Of a stretch of DNA of 41,839 nucleotides, positions 25,853-35,895 are shown in pieces. How positions within the stretch are numbered: position 1 is the first letter of the stretch; each line of letters begins with the position of its first letter. The translations under genes and the position numbers were made by a program. The notes under the pieces are model-generated. The model saw only the letters and a list, made by a program, of their open reading frames with translations. It did not search any database and was not told where the DNA came from. Source of the stretch: Chthoniobacterales bacterium (GTDB taxonomy: Bacteria; Verrucomicrobiota; Verrucomicrobiia; Chthoniobacterales; UBA10450); assembly GCA_013815325.1 (NCBI GenBank), contig JACDGM010000030.1, forward strand, positions 1 through 41,839, given 5' to 3'.

Positions 25853-27320
25853 CTAGGCGCGAGCGGCGACGCTCCGGTCGCGGAAGAGATCAAGCAAGGG
25901 ACCGGTCATCATGGTGGTGGCGATCGCCATAATGACGAGCATGGAGAAGATGCGCAGGGAAAGGATGCCGAGCTCGTAACCGATGTTCAGCACGATGAGT
26001 TCCATGAGTCCACGGGTGTTCATTAAGGCGCCTAACTCCAGGGACTCGCGCCAGGGGGTCTTCATGATTCGGCTGATGAGGGCGGTGCCGACGAGCTTGC
26101 CCGCGGTGGCCACGACGATGATGCCGAGACAGACCAGCCAATCCTGCGCGCCGTTGAGCAGGCCGACCTGCGTGCGTAAGCCGATGAATGCGAAAAAAAG
26201 TGGAAGGAGCAGGACGGAACTCAGATGTTCCACGCGCAAGGTCAACTTTTTGCGGAAGCCACCGCCGGCCGGCATCACGATTCCCGCGAGGAACGCGCCA
26301 AAGAGCGCATGGATGCCGATGATCTCTGTGCTTAACGCCGAGGTGATGACGACGCCGAGGACAAGGGCGAGGACGCCTTTGCCCGGTTCAAATTCGTCAT
26401 AGAGCGAGCCTCCGAGCAGCCGGCTAAGTAAGGGCCGAATGACTGCTATCATGACCACCACATAGAACCCGACAAGACCTAGGTTGAAGCTGGCGGCCCG
26501 GATATTTGCGGCGCCGGCGATCGCCACCACGAAAGCCAGAATGCACCACGCCGTCACGTCGCCGATGGCGGCGCAGAGAGTAGCCGATTGTCCCAGACTC
26601 GATCCGAAAAGCTTGCGATCCTTAAGAATTCTCACCAATACCGGGAAGGCGGTGATGCTCATGGAAATCCCGATAAAGAGGGCGAACGAAATGAAGGAGG
26701 TACCGGGTGCGGCATAGTCGCGGTAGAGCAAGAACGAGAGCAGGACTCCGCCAAGGTAGGGCACCAGAATGCTGGAATGACCGATGACCAGGTAACGGTG
26801 AGCACTATGCCGGAGCTGCCCCAGATTAAGTTCCATCCCGATCGCGAACATGAAAAGGCAAACGCCGAGCTGGCTGAAAGTCGCAGCGCATCGAGGGAAC
26901 TGGCGGCAAAGACGAAGGCAAAAGCCTTCGGGGCAAGGAGCCCGAAGAGGGATGGACCGAGAAGAATCCCGGCCATCATCTCGCCGACCACAGCAGGCTG
27001 GCCAAACCGCGTAAAGATCCACCCCAAGGCGGCTGCAGCTCCGAGAATGACACCGAGCTGGATGAAAAGGCGGCTGAGCGCGCTGGTGGCGTTGAGCCTA
27101 AGCCCGGCTGTGAAGTCAGCGGAGGAGCTGCGAGCGCTTCGGCCGGGTGACCATTTCCTTGAGCGACGACTCCCGGGAACATGGACAGCGCCGACGGCTT
27201 CAAATTCCGGCCGGCGTAAAGAGAAAGGAGAATTCCAATTCCGACCAGACAAGCCACCGCGGCATAAAGCCATGCCGTTTCCTTAATCGACGCAACATCA
27301 CTCTGAGGCATATTTATCAT
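25853..27320 (-). pseudogene. Kef/CPA2-type cation:proton antiporter, two frameshifts
   Basis: CPA2 antiporters exchange K+ or Na+ for protons across the inner membrane. The start region (MPQSDVASIKETAWLYAAVACLVGIGILLSLYAG) is in one frame. From about 27105 the sense moves to LFIQLGVILGAAAALGWIFTRFGQPAVVGEMMAGILLGPSLFG, and from about 26890 to SQLGVCLFMFAIGMELNLGQL. After that the frame is continuous to the end, with SMSITAFPVLVRIL, IGIHALFGAFLAGIVMP, LLPLFFAFIGLRTQ and MNTRGLMELIVLNIG, all typical of the family. Combined length is about 488 residues, a full antiporter without a long regulatory tail. Two single-base shifts would inactivate it if real; sequence error is the alternative. Confidence 0.82.
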
Positions 27321-27625
27321 TGCTAAAAAATGGTTCGATCGGACGAATAGAGCCTACTTCCGGGCGCTAGCCGGTCTTGGAAGATCGCGCTTTTGTTTGG
27401 GCACCGCTCTAATCTCTAAAGACATTTTGTGATAAATTGTGGCGGCGGACAACAGAACTCTTCGGCGAGTAACTTGCGCGAGTCGCAGTTCCCGCGTCTT
27501 ACCCCTAGGGATGGGGCCTTCACCGCGCTTCCCGTTTACATCCGCCGCGATACGTCCGCACCACTTCAAGCTTCGGCGTGGGCACGGCCGCATCCATGTT
27601 TTCTGCGAGTCTCGAAGGATAAGCA
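27321..27625. other. Intergenic stretch between divergent antiporter and HupE/UreJ-like genes
   Basis: About 305 bp must hold the promoters of both divergent genes. The AT-rich part at about 27410-27440 (ATTTTGTGATAAATTGT) is the best candidate for a promoter region but I cannot assign boxes. GAAGGA at 27614 is the ribosome binding site for the downstream gene. No gene is supported in it. Confidence 0.5.
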
Positions 27626-28705
27626 ATGAAACGATCCACGCGCTGGGCTTTGTGTTGGATCGCCTCCTTCTTTTGCGCGGTCTCCGCGCAGGCCCACGAT
27701 CTGCCACTCAGTTATGTCGATCTTCGGATCAGCGAGGGCCGGATTGATGCCACCGTCGAGTCCACCGCGAAAAATTTCGCGCGCGAGCTGCCCGGCGTGG
27801 ACGAACCGAAACTCCTGGATGCCATCGCAGTGGAACAGTTAAGAGACCGGCTCCTGGCCAGCGTGGTCTCTGGCCTGACAATCAGCGTCAACGGCGAAAT
27901 CCTCAACCCCGCCCTCACTGAGATTGAACCGTCGCCGGCGCAGAGAAACCTACGTCTCCGCCTTCAATACCTCGGCGGCAACGTCGGCCGGGCGCTTCAT
28001 CTGCACTGCCGATTATTTCCCTCCGATCCGCGGCACAGAACGTTCCTTAACATCTACGACGGCGGATCGCTCAAGTATCAGGGCATCTTCGACCGCGACG
28101 TGGCGCAGATCGATTACAACCCAGGAGGGCGCCAAAGCACTCTTACAGTCGTTAGGCAGTTTCTCGTCGAAGGCATTCACCATATCTTCATTGGACCCGA
28201 TCACATTCTTTTCATCGTCGGCCTGCTCCTCCTTGGCGGATCGGTCCCGCAGCTCCTCAAGATCGTGACTGCCTTCACCATCGCCCACAGCGTTACCCTG
28301 GTGCTTGCCACGCTGAACATCCTTACTCCGCCACCGCGTTTGATCGAGCCGGCGATCGCTTTGAGTATCATCTTCGTCGGCGCGAATGCGTTGCTCCAGA
28401 GGAACGAAAGACGCGATTGGCGACTCTTGTTCGCTTTCTGTTTCGGGTTCGTTCACGGCTTTGGATTCGCCAATGTTCTCCGGGAAATGGACCTGCCGCG
28501 GGCGGCGCTCGGCTGGTCGTTATTTTCCTTTAATGTCGGCGTCGAGATTGGTCAGGCCTGCATTGTCCTGGCCGTCGCTCCGCTTCTTGCATTGACCTAT
28601 CGGCGGAGCGCGGCGCTCGCTGCAAGAGTAGTGACGACCGCCGCCTTTTGCGTCGTCTTCGCAGGCTCTTATTGGTTTGTGCAGCGTTTATTTCCAACGC
28701 CGTAG
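27626..28705 (+). CDS. HupE/UreJ-like membrane protein
   Basis: HupE/UreJ family proteins are thought to transport metal ions, for example nickel or cobalt. The 359-residue protein has a signal peptide (MKRSTRWALCWIASFFCAVSAQA) and a periplasmic domain of about 150 residues. A C-terminal membrane domain of six or seven helices follows, containing VEGIHHIFIGPDHILFIVGLLLLGG, FTIAHSVTLVLATLNIL, FCFGFVHGFGFANVLREM and FSFNVGVEIGQACIV. The His-rich HHIF...DH and HGFGF motifs are the conserved family features. A single exact recurrent octamer (28149) lies inside it, marking the end of the octamer-poor stretch. GAAGGA lies 7-12 bases upstream of the start. Confidence 0.86.
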   Translation: MKRSTRWALCWIASFFCAVSAQAHDLPLSYVDLRISEGRIDATVESTAKNFARELPGVDEPKLLDAIAVEQLRDRLLASVVSGLTISVNGEILNPALTEIEPSPAQRNLRLRLQYLGGNVGRALHLHCRLFPSDPRHRTFLNIYDGGSLKYQGIFDRDVAQIDYNPGGRQSTLTVVRQFLVEGIHHIFIGPDHILFIVGLLLLGGSVPQLLKIVTAFTIAHSVTLVLATLNILTPPPRLIEPAIALSIIFVGANALLQRNERRDWRLLFAFCFGFVHGFGFANVLREMDLPRAALGWSLFSFNVGVEIGQACIVLAVAPLLALTYRRSAALAARVVTTAAFCVVFAGSYWFVQRLFPTP

Positions 28706-28789
28706 TTCGCCTTACGACGCGCGCAACGGGGAATTACCCCAAGACCGCTCTGGCAATCAATTCTGCTTCGCGATACATCTGCTTTGCGT

Positions 28790-29785
28790 ATGAATCCGGA
28801 ACCGGCTACCCAGACTATCTCTTCCGGCAGCGAGCAGCGGATGAATGTGCCGGTGATAACTGTGGGTGGATTTTTCAACGTCCACGCCAAGGCGTTGCAG
28901 TTGAAGCTGGAAGGGAGCGAGGCCGGCTTCGAGCGCCGCATCCGCGAGCCGACGATCAATCGCCCCGGTCTCGCGCTCGCCGGGTTCTACTCCTATTTCG
29001 CGGAGAAGCGGATGCAGGTACTGGGTGCGGCGGAGCAATCGTATCTCAAGGACCTCACGTCGCGCCAGCGGAACGCGCGTTTCCAAGCTCTTTGCGCGCA
29101 GAAAATCCCGTGTCTCGTGATCTCGCGCGGGTTCCATCTTTCGCCGGATTTGCTCGCGATCGCGGAAGCGGCGGGCGTGGCGGTTTTCCGCACACCCATG
29201 ATCACGATGAAATTCATCAACGCGGCGACGATCGCGCTCGAGCTCGATTTTTCTCCGACCGTGACGGAGTTCGGGAGCATGGTGGACATTCTCGGTGTCG
29301 GCGTGCTCATCCGGGGCGCGAGCGGCGTGGGCAAGAGTGAGTGCGTGCTCGGGTTAATCGAGCGCAGCTACAGCCTGGTCGCGGACGACGTGACGCGGAT
29401 CAAATCAATCGAAGGCCGTGAATTGATGGCGACGGCTCCGGATTTAACCCGCTATCACATGGAGGTTCGCGGCATCGGCATCATCAACGTCGTCTCGATC
29501 TTCGGGATTGGCGCGATCCGCATCGAGAAGCGACTCGACCTCGTGGTCACGCTAAAAGATTGGCAGGAGATGGAAGTCGTGGATAGAATCGGTCTGGACC
29601 GCGAGCTTTACGAGATTCTGAAGATCCAAATCCCGCACATTACGATTCCGGTGCGGCCGGGCCGCGATATCGCGCGCTTGATCGAGGTGGCGGCGATGGA
29701 TCAAAAGCTGAAGGGCCTCGGCCTGAACAGCGCCTTGGAATTTAATCAGCGACTGATCGGTCTGATGGCGACGAAAAATACGTAA
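28790..29785 (+). CDS. hprK: HPr kinase/phosphorylase
   Basis: HprK phosphorylates HPr on its regulatory serine and reverses this by phosphorolysis. The 331-residue protein starts at the ATG at 28790 (MNPEPATQTI); a TTG two codons upstream is a weaker option. The N-terminal domain has PTINRPGLALAGFYSYFAEKRMQVLG. The C-terminal kinase domain has the P-loop RGASGVGKSE at about 174-183 and the HprK signature MEVRGIGIINVVSIFG. Its stop overlaps the ATG of ptsH (TAATG at 29785), so the two are translationally coupled. No CcpA-like regulator or sugar-specific EII gene is visible, so the kinase probably serves regulation rather than sugar uptake. Confidence 0.95.
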   Translation: MNPEPATQTISSGSEQRMNVPVITVGGFFNVHAKALQLKLEGSEAGFERRIREPTINRPGLALAGFYSYFAEKRMQVLGAAEQSYLKDLTSRQRNARFQALCAQKIPCLVISRGFHLSPDLLAIAEAAGVAVFRTPMITMKFINAATIALELDFSPTVTEFGSMVDILGVGVLIRGASGVGKSECVLGLIERSYSLVADDVTRIKSIEGRELMATAPDLTRYHMEVRGIGIINVVSIFGIGAIRIEKRLDLVVTLKDWQEMEVVDRIGLDRELYEILKIQIPHITIPVRPGRDIARLIEVAAMDQKLKGLGLNSALEFNQRLIGLMATKNT

Positions 29786-30093
29786 TGGGTTTATTGAATC
29801 GACGCTCGGCCCCGGGCAGCAGTGAAAAGGTTGAGAGGGAAATCACGATCGTGAATCGCCTCGGTCTGCACGCGCGTCCCTCGGCCATGTTTGTGCGGGT
29901 GGCGAGCCGGTTCCGCTGCGAGATCTGGGTCGCCAAGGAAGGCGAAGAGATCAACGGCAAAAGCATCATGGGCTTGATGATGCTCGCGGCCGGCCAGGGC
30001 TCGAAATTGCGCGTCCGTGCGGAAGGGCCGGATGCAGCGGAGGCCATCCGCGAGATCGAGACGCTGGTCGCATCGCGTTTTAACGAAGAATAG
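29785..30093 (+). CDS. ptsH: Phosphocarrier protein HPr
   Basis: HPr relays phosphate from EI. The 102-residue protein has a 14-residue N-terminal extension over the usual 85-88. The active histidine is in NRLGLHARPS (His29) and the HprK target serine in INGKSIMGLMMLAAGQGS (Ser60). Both phosphorylation sites are intact, so HPr can act in both phosphotransfer and regulation. It is sandwiched between hprK (overlapping) and ptsI (17 bp downstream). Confidence 0.95.
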   Translation: MGLLNRRSAPGSSEKVEREITIVNRLGLHARPSAMFVRVASRFRCEIWVAKEGEEINGKSIMGLMMLAAGQGSKLRVRAEGPDAAEAIREIETLVASRFNEE

Positions 30094-30110
30094 CTAACGT
30101 TCCAACCGGA

Positions 30111-31871
30111 ATGAGTAGCGCGAGCGAGGAAAAGCGTTTTCACGGCGTGGCGGCCGCTCCCGGCGTCGCCTTCGGCCAGGCCTACGTCTTCACGGTTGAG
30201 ACGGATGATGTGGTGCGCTACCACATCGAGCCGGCGCGAATCACTGACGAGATCGCGCGCTTCGAATCGGCCTTGATCCAGACCCGGGTGCAGATTCTTG
30301 AGATGCAGCAACAGATCGCGGAAGCGATCGGCGCGAAGGATGCGGGGATTTTCGATGCCCACCTGCTCGTGGTCGAGGACCAGACGTTGATCGACGAGGT
30401 CCTGCGCAAACTGGAAACCGAGCTTTGCAACGTCGAGTTCGTCTTTCAGGAAGTGGCGCACCGCTACATCGAGTCGCTCAGTAAAATAGACGACCCTTAC
30501 CTGCGCGAACGCGCGCTCGACATTCAGGACGTGACGCGCCGGGTCATCCGTAATCTGCAAGGGAAAGCGCCACGCCCTTTTCTCTCCATGGACGCGCCGC
30601 ACATTCTCGTTGCGCACAATCTCACTCCGTCCGACACCGCGACGATGAATCGAGAGAAGGTGCTCGGGCTCGCGCTCGATCTCGGCAGCCGCACTTCACA
30701 CACCACGATCATGGCGCGCTCGTTAGGCATCCCTTCGATCGTGGGTTTGCACAATGCCACCGAGACGCTGACCTCGGGCGCGGAGATTCTGATCGACGGC
30801 TACAACGGTCTCCTCATCGTTGATCCTAACGAGGAAACCCTGCGCGAATATCGCGAGCTCGAGCTGCGCCAGGGCGCGATCACGGAACAGCTCACGGAGC
30901 TGCGCGAAACCAAATCAACCACGCGCGACGGACGGCACATTGTTCTCTCTGCTAACATCGAGTTGCCCGAAGAAGTGGACGCCGTCTTGAGCAACGGCGC
31001 GGAAGGCGTCGGACTTTACCGGACCGAGTTTCTCTACCTCAACCAAAGCACGCTCCCGACCGAGGCCGAGCAATTCGAGATTTATCGCGACGTCGCCCAA
31101 CGCGTCGCCCCACATCCGCTCATCATCCGCACGCTCGATCTCGGCGGCGACAAACTTTCCGACAGCATCGAGAGCGGCGACGAGTTGAATCCATTTCTGG
31201 GCTGGCGCGCCATCCGGTTTTGCCTGGAGAATCTCGAAATTTTTAAGGCCCAGTTGCGCGCGATCCTGCGCGCCAGTGTCGGCGGCAACGTCAAGATGAT
31301 GTTCCCCATGATCTCCGGACTCGACGAGGTGCGGCGCGGCCTGCAGATCGTGGCTGAGTGCAAGGAAGAATTGCGCCGGGAAGGCAGCGAGTTCGCCGAC
31401 GACCTCGAGATCGGCGCCATGATCGAAGTGCCGACCGCCGCGATCGCGGCCGATCTGCTCGCACGCGAAGTCGATTTTTTCAGCATCGGGACGAACGATT
31501 TGATTCAGTACTCGGTCGCGATCGACCGGACGAACGAGCGCGTCGCGCATCTCTACGAACCGACCCATCCTTCGGTCGTTAGGCTGCTGAAGATGGTGGC
31601 TGATGCCGCGCACGCGCACGACATCTGGGTCGGCGTCTGCGGCGAGATGGCGGGCGAAATTTTGTTTACGCCCCTTCTCCTCGGCCTCGGCATGGACGAG
31701 CTGAGCGCGGGCGCCTCGATTGTCCCCCGGGTAAAAAGCGCCGTCCAACGCCTAACGATGAGCGAGTGCACCCAGTTGCTCGAGGAAGTGCTGCAGCTCG
31801 ATACACCATCGGCGGTGCTCGCCCGCTGCACCGCGGTCGCGCAGCGCCATTACCCGGAGCTGCTCGGATGA
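30111..31871 (+). CDS. ptsI: Phosphoenolpyruvate-protein phosphotransferase (enzyme I)
   Basis: EI autophosphorylates from PEP and passes phosphate to HPr. The 586-residue length is usual. The HPr-binding N-terminus has FHGVAAAPGVAFGQAYVF. The active His197 is in GSRTSHTTIMARSLGIPSIVG. The PEP-binding barrel has GAEGVGLYRTEFLYLN, RTLDLGGDKL, PMISGLDEV and SIGTNDLIQYSVAIDRTNERVAHLYEP, and the catalytic Cys is in VGVCGEMAG near 510. The octamers at 30720, 30825, 31576 and 31751 fall in well-conserved parts and read SLG, PNE, VVR and LTM. Last gene of the hprK-ptsH-ptsI unit, converging on uppS. Confidence 0.95.
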   Translation: MSSASEEKRFHGVAAAPGVAFGQAYVFTVETDDVVRYHIEPARITDEIARFESALIQTRVQILEMQQQIAEAIGAKDAGIFDAHLLVVEDQTLIDEVLRKLETELCNVEFVFQEVAHRYIESLSKIDDPYLRERALDIQDVTRRVIRNLQGKAPRPFLSMDAPHILVAHNLTPSDTATMNREKVLGLALDLGSRTSHTTIMARSLGIPSIVGLHNATETLTSGAEILIDGYNGLLIVDPNEETLREYRELELRQGAITEQLTELRETKSTTRDGRHIVLSANIELPEEVDAVLSNGAEGVGLYRTEFLYLNQSTLPTEAEQFEIYRDVAQRVAPHPLIIRTLDLGGDKLSDSIESGDELNPFLGWRAIRFCLENLEIFKAQLRAILRASVGGNVKMMFPMISGLDEVRRGLQIVAECKEELRREGSEFADDLEIGAMIEVPTAAIAADLLAREVDFFSIGTNDLIQYSVAIDRTNERVAHLYEPTHPSVVRLLKMVADAAHAHDIWVGVCGEMAGEILFTPLLLGLGMDELSAGASIVPRVKSAVQRLTMSECTQLLEEVLQLDTPSAVLARCTAVAQRHYPELLG

Positions 31872-31910
31872 GGATGAAGGCCGCTCGACCTGACAGCAAG
31901 GATGGCTGTG

Positions 31911-32624
31911 TTACACACCGCCGTAGCGGCGCTGGCGCTGACTGAACTCTTCGACCGCAGCGAAAAGATCTTCCTTCCCGAAGTCCGGCCAGAGTTTTGG
32001 TGTCACGTACATCTCCGTGTAGGACAACTGCCAGAGCAGGAAATTCGAAATCCGCATCTCGCCCGAAGTGCGGATGAGCAAATCCGGATCGGGATAATAG
32101 CGCGTGTAGAGATGTTTGCTGAACATCTCGACATCGATCATGGCGCGATCGATGTGCCCCAACTCGATCTCGTGGAGCAGGCTCTTGATGCCGTCGATGA
32201 TCTCCAGCCGGCCACCGTAACTGAGCGCAAGAATCAGAGTGAGGCCATTGTTCCCCGCCGTTTGTTCGATCGATTTATGCAGCTGCCGCTGGCAGGCGCC
32301 GGGCAAATCCGTTAGGCGACCGATCGCTTGCAGCCGCACATTTTTCTCCAATAACTCCGGCGTTTTCTCCTTCAGGAACCGCTCGAGCAAACGCATCAGC
32401 GCCATCACTTCCGCTCTGGGCCGCTGCCAGTTTTCCGCCGAGAAGGCGTAAAGCGTGAGGTATTCGATCCGCAAATCGCCGCACCCTTCGACGCAGGCGC
32501 GCACCGCTTGCGCGCCTTGCTCGTGGCCCTTGATCCGGGGCAGGCCGCGCTCCTTTGCCCAGCGGCCGTTTCCATCCATGATGATGGCGACGTGACGCGG
32601 GATCGCTTGCGCTGGCGCAGCCAT
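31911..32624 (-). CDS. uppS: Undecaprenyl diphosphate synthase (isoprenyl transferase)
   Basis: UppS extends farnesyl diphosphate to the C55 lipid carrier of peptidoglycan. The 237-residue protein has PRHVAIIMDGNGRWAKERGLPRIKGHEQGA with the catalytic Asp17. It continues with YLTLYAFSAENWQRP, ALSYGGRLEIIDGIK, and the substrate-binding PDPDLLIRTSGEMRISNFLLWQLSYTEMY and LWPDFG. It follows purA on the same strand with 12 bp between them. Another gene of the same lipid cycle, uppP, lies 2 kb upstream. Confidence 0.95.
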   Translation of the reverse strand: MAAPAQAIPRHVAIIMDGNGRWAKERGLPRIKGHEQGAQAVRACVEGCGDLRIEYLTLYAFSAENWQRPRAEVMALMRLLERFLKEKTPELLEKNVRLQAIGRLTDLPGACQRQLHKSIEQTAGNNGLTLILALSYGGRLEIIDGIKSLLHEIELGHIDRAMIDVEMFSKHLYTRYYPDPDLLIRTSGEMRISNFLLWQLSYTEMYVTPKLWPDFGKEDLFAAVEEFSQRQRRYGGV

Positions 32625-32636
32625 TTTCTTCGCCCG

Positions 32637-34034
<1,398 letters not shown>

Positions 34035-34075
34035 TCATCCTCGCGATCGTCGGGCGGGTTTAGCGGGGGTTCGCC

Positions 34076-34182
34076 TCGTTAGGCGGACGTGTAGCGCGGG
34101 TCTCTGACCCGCGCGGTCCGGCGGGAGCCAACCGCCTTCGCGGGGGAGACACCCGCGCTAGAGCGAAAGAATTTCGTTAGGC
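34076..34182. repeat. Palindromic intergenic element bracketed by two recurrent octamers
   Basis: Between purA and the next minus-strand gene, TAGCGCGGGTCTCT (from 34092) faces AGACACCCGCGCTA (to 34160), forming imperfect inverted arms. An inner CGCGGGTC/GACCCGCG stem lies within the left half. Exact TCGTTAGGC copies lie on both sides in the same orientation (34076 and 34174). The element resembles other REP-like families in the window and may form a terminator-like fold. Confidence 0.65.
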
Positions 34183-34584
34183 GTGAGGCGGCTTCAGCTC
34201 GATCACCGGCAATGGAAACCTGAGCTTCAGCTCATCACCAAGATAAATCTCAACATGGTGCAATCCGAATTGCTGGAACTGCAAGCCGCCGAAATAATGC
34301 ACGTTGGTCGCGTGCCCTTCCATCTCCTTGAGCACGAACTCGACTTCCGCTTGCGCGATTGTCTGGGTGTCATCCGGGCCAACGATCTTCGAGCGTTGCC
34401 GGAATTTTCCCGCGCCGCTGCACCAGCGCGTCCAGATGCAGAGCCGCAGGTAATTAACCGGCAGCTTGGGAGTCGGGATGACGTTAAGCACACCGACGAG
34501 CGTCTGCATGCCGTTGAACTCACAACGCACATCCTCGCAGAGCACGCTGCTCTGCAGGTCCGGCAAAATAGTCTCCTCGGGCAC
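34177..34584 (-). CDS. DUF6941-like conserved protein
   Basis: The 135-residue protein starts MPEETILPDLQSSVLCEDVRCEFNGMQTLVGVLNVI and ends LQFQQFGLHHVEIYLGDELKLRFPLPVIEL. It has no signal peptide or membrane segment. The pattern of an N-terminal CEDVR..NG....VGV and a C-terminal G.Y...V...D.....PL..I resembles the DUF6941 family, whose function is unknown. The stop TAA is part of an exact recurrent octamer read from the opposite side (34174). It is followed by the palindromic element and purA, and preceded by uppP 27 bp upstream. Confidence 0.75.
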   Translation of the reverse strand: MPEETILPDLQSSVLCEDVRCEFNGMQTLVGVLNVIPTPKLPVNYLRLCIWTRWCSGAGKFRQRSKIVGPDDTQTIAQAEVEFVLKEMEGHATNVHYFGGLQFQQFGLHHVEIYLGDELKLRFPLPVIELKPPHA

Positions 34585-34611
34585 AATGGATGGACTCTAC
34601 CTCGTTTGCCC

Positions 34612-35490
34612 TCAGCGGCCAATGAGCCCGCGACTTAACGCGATGAAAAGCGCCGCGCCGAGGACGATTCGATAAATCGCGAAGGGCGCAAACCCATGCC
34701 GGCGCACCCAGCGGAGAAACCAGGCGACGACCGCCAGGGCCGCGCAGAAAGCAATCGCAAAACCGAGCGCGAGCACGAGCCAGAGATGCGGCGTCATCGT
34801 TAGGGGAGCGATCGCCTCGGTCGTGTGATGCGGCTTGAGGGTCTTCAGCAGATCGTAGCCGGTGGCGGCGAACATCGTCGGGATGGAGAGGAAAAAGGAA
34901 AACTCCAGAGCGGCCTCGCGCGACATCCCCGCGACCTGCCCTGCCGCAATCGTGCACATCGAGCGCGAGGTGCCGGGGAAGATGGCGGAGAGGGTTTGCA
35001 CCGCGCCGATCCAGATCGCGCTCGGCAACGACATCTCTTCCATTCGCTCAATCCTCGGCCTAACGAAAAGCAAATCGACCACCCTCATGACGATGCCGCC
35101 GATAAAAAGCGCCCACGCCATCACCAACAAATTCTCCAGGTTTTTGCCGATCAGCTTCGTGAGCAGGAAAGCCGGGATGGCGGTGACGACGAACGCGATC
35201 ATCACAAGGCTTAGCGGATGGGTCAGGAAGTCGCGATCGCCGCCCTCCCCTTTCGGAAACGTCCGGAGGAAATCCAGAATGCGCCGCCAAAAGTAAGCGG
35301 TCAGCGCCAGAATCGCGCCCAGCTGAATGACAATGCTGTACATTTTCCAGAAACCGCTCTGGAGATCGACCCCGAGGAGCGCCTCCGCGATTCGTAGATG
35401 CGCCGTTGAACTGACGGGCACAAACTCGGTCAGGCCCTCGATCACGCCGAGGAGCGCGGAGAGGAGGTAATCGTTCATCAGGTTTCGCAA
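34612..35490 (-). CDS. uppP: Undecaprenyl-diphosphatase (BacA/UppP)
   Basis: UppP dephosphorylates undecaprenyl diphosphate to recycle the lipid carrier; overproduction is known to give bacitracin resistance. The 292-residue membrane protein has the diagnostic GVIEGLTEFVPVSSTAHLRI with catalytic Glu and Ser/Thr residues near the start, and PGTSRSMCTIAAGQVAGMSREAA with the conserved Arg. About seven or eight membrane segments are visible. The ATG at 35478 (MNDYLLSALLG) is an equally good start. It lies 21 bp downstream of glnB on the same strand. Confidence 0.94.
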   Translation of the reverse strand: MRNLMNDYLLSALLGVIEGLTEFVPVSSTAHLRIAEALLGVDLQSGFWKMYSIVIQLGAILALTAYFWRRILDFLRTFPKGEGGDRDFLTHPLSLVMIAFVVTAIPAFLLTKLIGKNLENLLVMAWALFIGGIVMRVVDLLFVRPRIERMEEMSLPSAIWIGAVQTLSAIFPGTSRSMCTIAAGQVAGMSREAALEFSFFLSIPTMFAATGYDLLKTLKPHHTTEAIAPLTMTPHLWLVLALGFAIAFCAALAVVAWFLRWVRRHGFAPFAIYRIVLGAALFIALSRGLIGR

Positions 35491-35511
35491 GGAACCGTTG
35501 CGGACAGATGG

Positions 35512-35874
<363 letters not shown>

Positions 35875-35895
35875 TTAAAGCGCAAGCCATCCTCC

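Noticed and set aside
30915..31748. A 277-codon frame antisense to ptsI
   Set aside because: It is a shadow of the EI barrel domain with arginine/histidine-rich composition and no recognised motif.
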